A DNA stretch of 64,000 nt from Pedobacter sp. AJM (lineage in GTDB: Bacteria > Bacteroidota > Bacteroidia > Sphingobacteriales > Sphingobacteriaceae), in the NCBI RefSeq assembly GCF_002197755.1, contig NZ_NHOT01000003.1:186001-250000 (forward strand). Direction: 5' to 3'. This document shows, one piece after another, positions 45,617 to 54,181 of the stretch. The notes under the pieces were generated by a model, which made no database searches, had not been told where the DNA came from, and saw nothing but the letters and a program-made list of their open reading frames with translations. A program made the translations under genes and the position numbers. Every line of letters begins with the position of its first letter. Position 1 is the stretch's first letter.

Positions 45617-48600
45617 TTAATACCTAAAGTTTAAAGAAACGTATGGGTACCATCCTTCTGAAGAATGTCCCATTACAAATCGTACAACTGTGAGTGATGC
45701 CGGTGCAAAATACAAGCCACCACCTACACCGTGATGCCAGGTGGTAGACACTTCATTCCGTTGCCAAACCCGGCCAACATCATAGAAGCCCAGCAAGCCA
45801 ATTTGTCCGGGTAAAACATAACTGACCAAATCACCCAGTTTCGCCCTTAACTCTAAATTATTGTAAAAAATATGTTCACCGGCAAACCTGAACTGCCGGT
45901 AACCCTGAAGATTACCCTGCCCACCAAGGTATAAGGCCTGATAAAATGCCGGTTTTCCAACCGTTACACCACCACCAAAACGATCGGCCAGAATAAAATT
46001 TTTCCTGCCGTCTAAATTTTTATATAAGGCAATACTTGCTGTTAACTGCCCGAAAGAATTTGAATATTGGTTAACACCCTTATAGCCAAGCAATTTAAAA
46101 TCTACAAAACTTCCCAAGGTAGGTAGGAGGTCATTATCCCTGGTGTTATTGGTGAAGTTTACAATCGCCCCGGCAAACATTTTTTCGTTACGCACCGTTA
46201 AGCTATCTGCAGAGTGCAACTGATCAGCATTGAGGATAAAACGGCCTTCGTTATCTTCGCGGTTGAACTTATAATACTGATAAGAGGGTCCTACAGAAAA
46301 GGTTGATTTGGGTTTACGCCACCTGATGGCTGCATCTACCTGGTACAGGTTAAACCTGGCCCTGTAGTAGCGGATATCATCACCATGTTCATCAAAATGA
46401 GTATCATTACCTAAACCGAAGAAATTCTGGTTATTATTGGGGGCAAAAGCATAACCGTTTACCAATAAATCTCCCTTACCCAATGCTTTTAACCATTCGC
46501 CCTTATAATTAAAACGGAATGCCCTGGTAGAGAAAGAATGCAAAAATGAAACCGTTTGTGAATTGCCCCAGGGTTGCTTACGGAACCCCGGATTGGTTTG
46601 CTTGTAAATTAAACCCAGTAAAATCCCATCATCCCTGTTGTAACCTGCGTTTAAATTATATGATCTCCGCACATACATATCTTTAGGGATGTAACTGAAG
46701 TTTGCCGTATCATTGGAAATAATTTTGTTGATTTTATTCTGATCATTACCAGCGTAAGTTGCCTTATCTGTACGACCGTATAATTTTACCCTGCCATTGC
46801 TATTTGCAAAATCGTAATATTTCTCCCCCTTGCCTCCAATTATCCGGATTTTAATGGCAGAATTTTTATTGTCGAGGATTAAGCTGTCATTCCCGTTGTG
46901 CATATACACCCGAATTTCCTTCGTCACTTTGGGATCGAACTTCCGGTCAAACAATTCATCTTTTATATTGCCTTCTTTTGATATTTTATTAATCTTCACC
47001 CGCAAACCATTTTCTTTGGTATCGCTGATTTTAATGCGCTCATTTTTATTGGTTACTTCTATATCAACGATGCGGTTAAAGAAATGATAGTAATCATTCA
47101 TCAGTTTAGGCAAACTGGCTACCCGCTCACGCAACCTTTTTAAAAATTCGTCATGATGTAATGAATAGCTTGGCTCAGGAAGTTTCCGCAAGGCCTTTTC
47201 AAAAACGGCATCATTGTAATTGGCGCAGAAATCTTTCACTATCTGATTAAATTCATCTTCCGTTATATTTGCGGTCCAGCGGCTGCTGATTTCCCTGCCT
47301 TCCCATAAAAACCAGTTAATATTTTGTATGGGGCGTTCGTAGCCCTGCATCATTGGGAGCAAAGAGGATGATTGTGTAAAACGTTGTAAAAAACCATCTG
47401 AACGGAAAAAAACCTGGTCGCGGTCTCTTGGTACAGGTGTATAATTTGAACCATCTTTGGTTTTGGTTTCTTTCCAGCGCCACTGGTCTTCATGCCTGTC
47501 CCAATCGCCAAGCAATACATCAAGTGATCTTGCCTTTACCCAGGCCGGGCCATCTAATTTATTATCGTTGTCATCCGTTAATTTTTTATCCATTTTCGGT
47601 GAACTGTCTGATTCTCCTACAGGCTCGCGCTCCTCGAATAAGCATAGTGTATTGGCAAAAGCAGATTCAAACTCGCCTAGACCATCATCAGGAGAAACCC
47701 AGCCGATAACCGGATTGGTATGTGGAATTTTAGCTGCATCTGCCAGGTCAGGAACAACCAAAGCTGAGAAGGGATGCTGGGCAGACATGTTATCCTTAAT
47801 TACGTCTTTTGCAAAGGTATTCCGCAAGGCCTCAGGCAGCAGAACCTCCGGGTATTTTTCTATGCTACGCAACACATATTCCTTACCGTCTTTATCTTCC
47901 AGTCTTAAAGAGCGCGACTGGTTACCTCCTCCGCGTTGAGTGGCTTTAAGGCCACCTTTCATTTTTGAGACATGCAACACCGGAACTTTAGTTCTTTCGG
48001 CATATTCCTTCCGGTAATTTTCACCAAAAACATACCGATGAAAACGCCCTACGCTATCGTACTCCGGTTTAATGCGTACAAAAATACTATCGGCTGTAAG
48101 CGGCTTATCCCTATTTCTAATTTTTGAAGGAATTTCGGCAAACTTTTTAATATAGCTGTAAACCTGTTTAACGCTGGTATCCGAATAAATGTAATACGCA
48201 TAGCGCATATCATTATTTTTCAACTGATCAGCAATAACATAGCCCTGCTGCATTTCCTGAAATAAGGAATTTTTGCCCTTTTTATTCGGCGAAACCTTTG
48301 ATCCGGAACCACTGATGATCTGCAGTTGTTTCCCTTTAATCATTTGTAAACCATGCTCATGACCCGCCACATAAGTTACATTCGGATAATCGCCAAAAAC
48401 ACCATTTACAGATTTGATCATGTCTTTGTATGCCGGATGATTTAAATCTTCAGGACTTAAAAGCGTAGATCTTAACAAAGGATAAACCGAGCCCAAAACC
48501 GGCATCGGGATATATAAATTCTTATTTAGGGAAGTCAATGGAAAAAGGTGATTTCTTAAATTAAAATAGCCGCCATGTGGCCCATAACTCTGAAATGGAT

Positions 48601-49225
48601 GGTGTGAAGCCAATAAGATCACCTTGTTTTTATTCTGTTCCAGCAGTTCTTCCATGCGTACCAGCACTTCATCTTTGGTATTGCAATCACATTCACCTGC
48701 CGGATTTGATTTTTTATATGGAAATAGCCACCACTCACTGTCATAAGCAATGATGGTGAGTTTATCGGTGAGGTTGATGGCTACCGGATCAGGACACCCG
48801 TTCGCAGGAATTAATTTAAGCAATGGATCGTTCTGCGCTTTTAAATAATCATCCTGTGCTTTGATTTTCGCCAAACCATCTGGTCCGGATTTATCCCAGT
48901 CATGATTGCCCGGGATGAAATAAACGGTTGCGCCCATACTGCGCATGGGTTCAAATTGTGACCGTAATATTTTTTTTGTCTCCTCTTCTTCAATACTTCC
49001 AGGCAAACCCATTCCTGTGGGATAAATGTTATCGCCAAGATAAACCACAGTGGTTTTTTTTGGAATAATCTGCTTGGCGGCATTTTTTAAATCCTGCATC
49101 TGGGCAGCATTCATTTCTCCGGCATCACCGAAAAGAATTACACGGTATTTAACATCATCCTGAGCGAAAGAATTAAAAACAAATAAAAGAAAGAAGGCAA
49201 TAAATAGGGTAAACGTTTTGATCAT
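45617..49225 (-). CDS. Three-module protein: metallophosphoesterase, kinase-like middle domain, Omp85-like barrel
   Basis: 1202 residues with a signal peptide of about 21 residues ending NSFAQ. Residues 25-330 are a calcineurin-like phosphoesterase (FGDAGE, LGDNIYPTG, GNHDWD, SHHPFQSYG, GHEHGLQ). Residues about 400-650 contain KEYVLRSIEK, then GDWDRHEDQW (Asp576) and PRDRDQVF (Asp601/Asp603). That spacing and wording recall the catalytic loop and metal site of HipA/Fam20/PI-kinase-like folds. From about residue 800 to the end are many amphipathic strands with GGQGNLQGYRQFRFAGE, the Omp85/surface-antigen signature. The phosphoesterase assignment is firm, the barrel firm, the kinase-like part inference. 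The protein would sit in the outer membrane with enzymes in the periplasm or at the surface. Confidence 0.85.
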   Translation of the reverse strand: MIKTFTLFIAFFLLFVFNSFAQDDVKYRVILFGDAGEMNAAQMQDLKNAAKQIIPKKTTVVYLGDNIYPTGMGLPGSIEEEETKKILRSQFEPMRSMGATVYFIPGNHDWDKSGPDGLAKIKAQDDYLKAQNDPLLKLIPANGCPDPVAINLTDKLTIIAYDSEWWLFPYKKSNPAGECDCNTKDEVLVRMEELLEQNKNKVILLASHHPFQSYGPHGGYFNLRNHLFPLTSLNKNLYIPMPVLGSVYPLLRSTLLSPEDLNHPAYKDMIKSVNGVFGDYPNVTYVAGHEHGLQMIKGKQLQIISGSGSKVSPNKKGKNSLFQEMQQGYVIADQLKNNDMRYAYYIYSDTSVKQVYSYIKKFAEIPSKIRNRDKPLTADSIFVRIKPEYDSVGRFHRYVFGENYRKEYAERTKVPVLHVSKMKGGLKATQRGGGNQSRSLRLEDKDGKEYVLRSIEKYPEVLLPEALRNTFAKDVIKDNMSAQHPFSALVVPDLADAAKIPHTNPVIGWVSPDDGLGEFESAFANTLCLFEEREPVGESDSSPKMDKKLTDDNDNKLDGPAWVKARSLDVLLGDWDRHEDQWRWKETKTKDGSNYTPVPRDRDQVFFRSDGFLQRFTQSSSLLPMMQGYERPIQNINWFLWEGREISSRWTANITEDEFNQIVKDFCANYNDAVFEKALRKLPEPSYSLHHDEFLKRLRERVASLPKLMNDYYHFFNRIVDIEVTNKNERIKISDTKENGLRVKINKISKEGNIKDELFDRKFDPKVTKEIRVYMHNGNDSLILDNKNSAIKIRIIGGKGEKYYDFANSNGRVKLYGRTDKATYAGNDQNKINKIISNDTANFSYIPKDMYVRRSYNLNAGYNRDDGILLGLIYKQTNPGFRKQPWGNSQTVSFLHSFSTRAFRFNYKGEWLKALGKGDLLVNGYAFAPNNNQNFFGLGNDTHFDEHGDDIRYYRARFNLYQVDAAIRWRKPKSTFSVGPSYQYYKFNREDNEGRFILNADQLHSADSLTVRNEKMFAGAIVNFTNNTRDNDLLPTLGSFVDFKLLGYKGVNQYSNSFGQLTASIALYKNLDGRKNFILADRFGGGVTVGKPAFYQALYLGGQGNLQGYRQFRFAGEHIFYNNLELRAKLGDLVSYVLPGQIGLLGFYDVGRVWQRNEVSTTWHHGVGGGLYFAPASLTVVRFVMGHSSEGWYPYVSLNFRY

Positions 49226-49270
49226 CGCTTAGGGGTTATTTCAGATAAAGATAATTAATTTTAATAAAGG

Positions 49271-50185
49271 CTATCTGACCTTAAACATTAAAATATTTCC
49301 TGCAGCTAAAGACCCACCTTCATTTGAAATATAAAGATTATTGTCCCGATCAAACGCAATGCCTTCAGGTTGGTTAAAAGCATCTCCCTTTAAGGCTTGA
49401 GTTGATTTTATCTTAAAGTCGGTGTCAGTTATCACCAATAACTTATTCATGGAAGAAAGGATATACCACTCTCCTGTTTTCGGGTTTTTGGCCAATGCCG
49501 AAGGGCGGAAATTCATTTTAGATGTACCTGCTGCAGCAGCAATTTCCTGATGAGAAAGTTTAAAAGTTCCTGCAGGCGTAAAAGTGCCTTCATTAAATTT
49601 AAAAGCAAATATTTCGGTATCCGACTTTTTACCTTTTTTCACTTCTTTGGTTAAAAGATAAACCATACCAGCCTTCTCATCTGAAGCCAAACCTTCATAT
49701 TCAGCTTTTGGCACCAGGTCTTTTGTTTTAATAACGTCAGCTACTTCCGGAGTATTAATTTTTGAAATGGGAAAAGTATGCAGTTCTCCATTACTCTTAA
49801 GCACAATTACCTGATCATTAATGATCGCCAGGTCTTCATAATCACCTTTCCCTCCAAATTTGGTAAATTGTGCATCTTTATCATTTAAGCCCAAATGAAA
49901 TAAATCACCATCTTCATCCTGAATGGCAAAAACCTGTTTCGGATCTCCATGATGAAAAGTAATGCCCGAAATTTCAAATAAATTCTGTGGCATATTATAT
50001 TTTACCGGATTAGCCAGATCATAAGGAAAATCTGCTTTTTCAATAGTGGAAACAGCATTTTCTGTTGTCATTTTATCCTTCTTCTTTCCCTCATCATCAT
50101 GCTTTCCGTTTACACATGAAACCCCGATAAATGCTACGGTGAAAAGTGTAATAATAGCGGTTAGTTTTGTTTTATTCTTATTCAT
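49271..50185 (-). CDS. SdiA-regulated/YjiK-type beta-propeller lipoprotein
   Basis: 304 residues with a lipobox GVSC (Cys24). The mature part has propeller-like blades: LFEISGITFHHGDPKQVFAI, QDEDGDLFHLGL, KGDYEDLAIINDQVIVLKSN, EYEGLASDEKAGMVYLLTKE and FNQPEGIAFDRDNNLYISNE. These are typical of SdiA-regulated (esterase-like/phytase-like) domains. It follows ppk1 by 11 bp and precedes the phosphoesterase-barrel gene by 45 bp. A phytase-like phosphate-releasing role would fit the neighbours but is inference. Confidence 0.85.
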   Translation of the reverse strand: MNKNKTKLTAIITLFTVAFIGVSCVNGKHDDEGKKKDKMTTENAVSTIEKADFPYDLANPVKYNMPQNLFEISGITFHHGDPKQVFAIQDEDGDLFHLGLNDKDAQFTKFGGKGDYEDLAIINDQVIVLKSNGELHTFPISKINTPEVADVIKTKDLVPKAEYEGLASDEKAGMVYLLTKEVKKGKKSDTEIFAFKFNEGTFTPAGTFKLSHQEIAAAAGTSKMNFRPSALAKNPKTGEWYILSSMNKLLVITDTDFKIKSTQALKGDAFNQPEGIAFDRDNNLYISNEGGSLAAGNILMFKVR

Positions 50186-50196
50186 AAAATGAAAAT

Positions 50197-52239
50197 TTAA
50201 TACTTGTTTTTTAAAAATTGATAGATGGCCAGTTGTGAAGCAATGGCAGGTTCACCAGTTTGAACGGGAACATTTTCCATTTGATCATTTATTATAACAG
50301 CCTGCATCTTATCCTGTTTTTGAATCTCGATAATTTCCAGGATTTCCTTTTTAATTTGCTCGTCATAAATAGGAAAGCAAACTTCTATCCTGCGGTAAAT
50401 ATTCCGGTTCATCCAGTCGGCAGACCCTAGATAAACATCGTTTTTACCTTCGTTATGGAAGATAAAAATCCGTCCGTGCTCCAGGTAACGGTCTACAATT
50501 CTGGTAACTGTAATATTTTCGCTCATTCCCTTCACCCCCGGAATCAACCTGCAGATGCTCCGCACAAACATGTCTATCTTTACCCCACTTTGCGATGCCT
50601 CGTATAGTTTATTGATTAAAACCTTTTCTTCGAGGTTATTCATTTTAATGGTGATGGTTGCCGGTTTACCTTGCCTGGCATGTTCAATTTCCCGCTCAAT
50701 CAACTGAAGAAAAGCCTGCTGCAGGTTAAACTGGGCCACCAGCAAATGCTGAAAAGGAATAAGATCAGCAGAAGCAGGCTTTATGCGTTTTGCCAGAAAA
50801 ATAAACAATAACTCCACTTCGCGCAGCATTTCTTTATGGGCGGTCATTAAGATATGGTCTGTATAAAAAGAAGCCGTGCTTTCATTAAAATTTCCGGTAG
50901 CAAACAATCCCAGATAATGCATCCGGCCCGCTATTTCACGTTTTACCAATGCTACCTTTGCATGCACCTTAAGGGCTGTTACGCTGTAAATAATGTCGAC
51001 TCCAACTGATTTCATTTTTTTAGCCCACTTGATGTTATTCGCTTCATCAAACCGGGCCTTCAACTCCACCAGAACGGTTACTTTCTTCCCGTTTTTAGCG
51101 GCACTGATTAAGGCATTCACAATTTTTGAATCGCTCGCTACCCGGTAAAGTGTTACATAAATCTCCTTGACATTTTCATCTATAGCGGCTTCATTGAAGA
51201 ACCGCAGCACGCTATCATAACTTTGAAAGGGTGTATGAATGATGATATCCTTTTTGGTAATGGCTGCTGTAAGTGTCTTTTCTACGAAATCAGTATTGCA
51301 GATTTTGCGCCATGATGCATTTAAAAGCTGATCATTTTTCACCGGAAAAGCCATCAGGTCTTTCAGGTTATGGTACTGACCACCCTCTACCCTGTTTGCT
51401 TTTTTAAGGTTGAAGAGCTTTGTCATCTCCTCAAAAACATTTGGAGGAATGCCCGGCTGATGCAGAAAACGGGTGGCTAAACCCAAATCCCGCTTCATCA
51501 GCTGCTTTTCCAGCTGATCGGATAAATTTCCGGAATACTCATCCTTCAGGTCAATCTCCGCATCTCTTGTAATTTTAAAACTAAAACAACCCAGTACCTC
51601 ATCCAACGGAAATACCCGATCCAGGTGAAACCGTACGATATCATCAAGAAACACCACGAAAGTTTCATTTTCCCCTTCTGTTTTATAAAACCGCGGCAAC
51701 TCATTGGATGGGATATTTAAAATTACCGACTTGGTTTCATGCTCATTTTTTAAAGTAATGAGGAAATACAGCTCATTATTTGCAGGAAAAAAATTGGTCT
51801 CCTGATCCAGGTAAACCGGTTGAAGAAAGGCCATCACCTGGCTCAAAAAATATCTGGTAACTGGTTTTTGAATCTCCGGTGGAAATGGCTGTCCGTAAAG
51901 CAGGTTAATCTGCTTTTCTTTTAACTGCGGAATAATCTCCAGCTGCAGGATTCTGCCATATTGCTGCTGCTGACGGGTAATTAAATGATTGGCACTTCTC
52001 AGCAGGTCTTCTTCAATATGAATATCATTATTTTCCTTATTGCTTAATTTTTCGAGTGCCAGTAATACAGGCATCCTGACGCGATAAAACTCGTCCAGAT
52101 TGGAGGAAAAAATGGAAAGAAATTTAATCCGCTCCAGTAATGGAACCGTGCTGCGTCCTGCTTCTGTTAAAATTCGTTCATTAAATTTCAGCCAGCTTAG
52201 ATCTCTGTTGAAAAAAGCAGTTTCTGTAGTTTGCGCCAT
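50197..52239 (-). CDS. ppk1: Polyphosphate kinase 1
   Basis: 680 residues. The N-terminal FFNRDLSWLKFNERILTEA is diagnostic. The catalytic phospholipase-D-like halves include LKVHAKVALVKRE (phosphohistidine loop) and the ATP-site region ATGNFNESTASFYTDH, plus GSADWMNRNIYRRIE. It reversibly moves the ATP gamma-phosphate onto inorganic polyphosphate at the membrane. Its start overlaps the stop of the HD-PycTM gene by one base (TAATG), so the two are translationally coupled. Confidence 0.97.
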   Translation of the reverse strand: MAQTTETAFFNRDLSWLKFNERILTEAGRSTVPLLERIKFLSIFSSNLDEFYRVRMPVLLALEKLSNKENNDIHIEEDLLRSANHLITRQQQQYGRILQLEIIPQLKEKQINLLYGQPFPPEIQKPVTRYFLSQVMAFLQPVYLDQETNFFPANNELYFLITLKNEHETKSVILNIPSNELPRFYKTEGENETFVVFLDDIVRFHLDRVFPLDEVLGCFSFKITRDAEIDLKDEYSGNLSDQLEKQLMKRDLGLATRFLHQPGIPPNVFEEMTKLFNLKKANRVEGGQYHNLKDLMAFPVKNDQLLNASWRKICNTDFVEKTLTAAITKKDIIIHTPFQSYDSVLRFFNEAAIDENVKEIYVTLYRVASDSKIVNALISAAKNGKKVTVLVELKARFDEANNIKWAKKMKSVGVDIIYSVTALKVHAKVALVKREIAGRMHYLGLFATGNFNESTASFYTDHILMTAHKEMLREVELLFIFLAKRIKPASADLIPFQHLLVAQFNLQQAFLQLIEREIEHARQGKPATITIKMNNLEEKVLINKLYEASQSGVKIDMFVRSICRLIPGVKGMSENITVTRIVDRYLEHGRIFIFHNEGKNDVYLGSADWMNRNIYRRIEVCFPIYDEQIKKEILEIIEIQKQDKMQAVIINDQMENVPVQTGEPAIASQLAIYQFLKNKY

Positions 52240-53468
52240 TAAAGTTTACCGTAAGCTGCGTATGCAATAACAAAAGCCAATACCGCCGCAATTAACCCAA
52301 ACATAAAAATATTATAAGCCAGGCGGATCAGTTTATATTTCCGACCTAAAACGACCCCCTGAGAATAGACATCTGTGATCAATGTGCCATACAAAAAGTC
52401 CTTATCATTCATGACCTGAATCATGCCATCAGTATAGCGGGGTAAGCTCATTTTATAAAAATTACCGAAAAACAAGAGGTTAACTTTCTTATTGTCCATG
52501 TCTTCCTGGGTAAACTCTCCCTGTGGAATTGACGGGCGGGTAGATAAGATAGATACCACCACACAGGTTAAACTCACCATGAGCAGGATAAACGTGGGAA
52601 TAATCAGGTTTCCGTGGTCTTCCAGTCTTCTGAGCAACAAACTTACAATCAGTGAAAGCATGATGGAATTTACCGTTATCAGGATGTGTGCTTTATTATC
52701 TGCCATATCGCTTAAGCGTTGGTTGTTGGCCGAGGTAATCCTGAACATGGTTTCAATTCCTTTATCCGGCCGGTCGCCTTTGCCTTTCTTTTTACCCTCT
52801 TTATCATCCAGCACCAATGAAGGTGCAAAATTTTTAGGTTCCTCCTGTTCGGTGGCGATTTCTTCCTGTGCAGTCAGCTTGCTTTTAAGCTTACTGATAT
52901 TCGCCTGTTTCTGATCGTTGAGCAACAGGGCGGCATAGTCGGTTTGGTAATGGTGCGACTCCATAAACTGGATGTCTCTTTTGCGCCAATCCAGTTTGCT
53001 GATTTTTTTTTTGTATATCAGTTCAACTTCTTTGTGCATCAGCTTTCCTTTCTTGCGGAAATCGGGCAGGCCCAGGTGAAATAAATCAGCATCGCAAATG
53101 ATTTTGTCGAGCTGACTTTTAGGCTTTTGTGGAATCCTGGTGGCTAAAATCGCATTTTTAACCTTTTCTTTGATGTCTTCCCCCACCTGGTGTTCGCTTA
53201 AGAATTTTTCGGCCAGCTCTGCTCCTTTTTCCTCATGTTTCAATGCATCATCGAAATAGCCGGTATCATGAAAATAAGCCGCAACAGTAATGGTGAAAAA
53301 ATCCGCTTCATTTAACTGGTAGTGATTGGCAATTTGCTGCGCAGCATTGACCACTTCACGGGTGTGTTCCAGGTTATGATAAACCAGGCGTGGATCATGA
53401 TGGGTATGAAAATAATTACTAACCTGTTTTTCTACCTCAAGTTGCAATTGTTTATAGTCTTGGGACAT
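52239..53468 (-). CDS. HD-domain protein fused to a Pycsar-effector-type transmembrane domain (PycTM/DUF5706)
   Basis: 409 residues. Residues 1-190 are an HD hydrolase (HNLEHTREVVNAAQQIANHY, AAYFHDTGYFDDALKHEEKG, ICDADLFHLGLPDF) with all metal ligands. A polar linker follows (residues 195-240, EGKKKGKGDRPDKG). Residues 245-409 have three membrane helices with the PycTM pattern ADNKAHILITVNSIMLSLIV and SIPQGEF, ending in a helix near the C-terminus. PycTM domains are membrane effectors in cyclic-pyrimidine antiphage systems, but no PycC cyclase gene is nearby. It heads the ppk1 operon, so a role in nucleotide or phosphate signalling is equally possible. Confidence 0.88.
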   Translation of the reverse strand: MSQDYKQLQLEVEKQVSNYFHTHHDPRLVYHNLEHTREVVNAAQQIANHYQLNEADFFTITVAAYFHDTGYFDDALKHEEKGAELAEKFLSEHQVGEDIKEKVKNAILATRIPQKPKSQLDKIICDADLFHLGLPDFRKKGKLMHKEVELIYKKKISKLDWRKRDIQFMESHHYQTDYAALLLNDQKQANISKLKSKLTAQEEIATEQEEPKNFAPSLVLDDKEGKKKGKGDRPDKGIETMFRITSANNQRLSDMADNKAHILITVNSIMLSLIVSLLLRRLEDHGNLIIPTFILLMVSLTCVVVSILSTRPSIPQGEFTQEDMDNKKVNLLFFGNFYKMSLPRYTDGMIQVMNDKDFLYGTLITDVYSQGVVLGRKYKLIRLAYNIFMFGLIAAVLAFVIAYAAYGKL

Positions 53469-53787
53469 AGTGCTCTAATGTGATCTTTTTTTATGGTTCA
53501 CTCACGCAGTTTTCTGCTTCTTGAAAACAAAAAAAAATGACGGGTGATACCGGATATAAAACTACGTTAAATTTAAATAAAATCAAGCCTTTAAACATTT
53601 AACAAAATCCGGACCTGGTGGATTATGCTCCCTGTTTCTTACTCAATCAGGTGCGTCCTGAAAGTTATCAATACAATCACCTGAAAATTAGATTGATGAC
53701 ACATTTACGTTATTTTTTGAAAAAAAGTTTTTTAAAAGCGGATGCAAATTTGTAACATTGCACTCGCAAAAAACAAATGTTTTTTCG
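53469..53787. other. Intergenic region before tRNA-Met
   Basis: 319 bp without a coding frame. The left end, upstream of the minus-strand HD-PycTM gene, has a T-rich tract (T9 on the minus strand near 53530) but no exact -7 box. The right end carries a near-consensus box for the tRNA. Confidence 0.5.
53745..53752 (+). promoter_or_regulatory. Likely -7 box of the tRNA-Met gene
   Basis: CAAATTTG differs from TAnnTTTG at one position. It would start the transcript near 53756, about 32 nt before the mature tRNA. The upstream TTTTG at 53715-53719 is farther away than usual. Confidence 0.4.
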
Positions 53788-53861
53788 GGGCCTATAGCTC
53801 AGTTGGTTAGAGTAGAAGACTCATAATCTTTTGGTCGCTGGTTCGAGCCCAGCTGGGCCCA
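53788..53861 (+). tRNA. tRNA-Met (anticodon CAT)
   Basis: A 74-nt cloverleaf: acceptor GGGCCTA with TGGGCCC (one G-U), D stem GCTC/GAGT, anticodon stem GAAGA/TCTTT with loop CTCATAA, and T arm GCTGG-TTCGAGC-CCAGC, discriminator A. Anticodon CAT is at 53822-53824. CCA is not encoded. The acceptor starts with a G-C pair and the loop suggests the elongator methionine tRNA. A CAT anticodon could also be tRNA-Ile2 with lysidine, which sequence alone cannot fully exclude. Confidence 0.93.
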
Positions 53862-53865
53862 CAAA

Positions 53866-53901
53866 CCCTCTTTACAATCCGTAAAGAGGGTTTTGTTTTT
53901 T
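53866..53901 (+). terminator. Rho-independent terminator of tRNA-Met
   Basis: CCCTCTTTAC (53866-53875), 5-nt loop AATCC, GTAAAGAGGG (53881-53890), then TTTTGTTTTTT. It lies 4 bp after the tRNA. Confidence 0.95.
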
Positions 53902-53927
53902 AGTTAAAAAATTAATCTGCTTTAATA

Positions 53928-54119
53928 TTAGTTTAAATGCTGTTTTTTGAAATGTACAGCCTTGAGTTTTGCAGTTGGTGAGCTACCAACCTGGATTTCG
54001 CCTGTAGTGGTGCCGGTGCATAAACGGTAAGCCGAATAGAGGCCGGACATACCCGCCCCTACTATGGCTACATCCGGATCCGCATCTTTCCATAACCTGT
54101 ATTGAGGTTGATCTTTCAT
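53928..54119 (-). pseudogene. Truncated flavin amine-oxidase-like gene (dinucleotide-binding stub)
   Basis: 63 residues from ATG 54119; the frame is open to 54179 without a better start. It contains a textbook FAD/NAD-binding start DVAIVGAGMSGLYSAYRL, as found at the N-terminus of flavin monoamine oxidases that are normally 400-500 residues long. After it come only about 30 residues (TTTGEIQVGSSPTAKLKAVH) and a stop. The end could be the true C-terminus joined by an internal deletion, or random sequence. It follows the 54182-55213 gene by about 60 bp, so the two were probably an operon before truncation. Confidence 0.65.
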
Positions 54120-54181
54120 AATAACAGTAGGATTATCAGTTTGGTAATACAATTGATCTGTATAGCTGCAAATTGTCAAAC

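Noticed and set aside
47457..47939. 160-residue plus-strand frame opposite the three-module protein
   Set aside because: It lies wholly antisense to a well-supported gene; its serine-rich translation has no recognisable domain.
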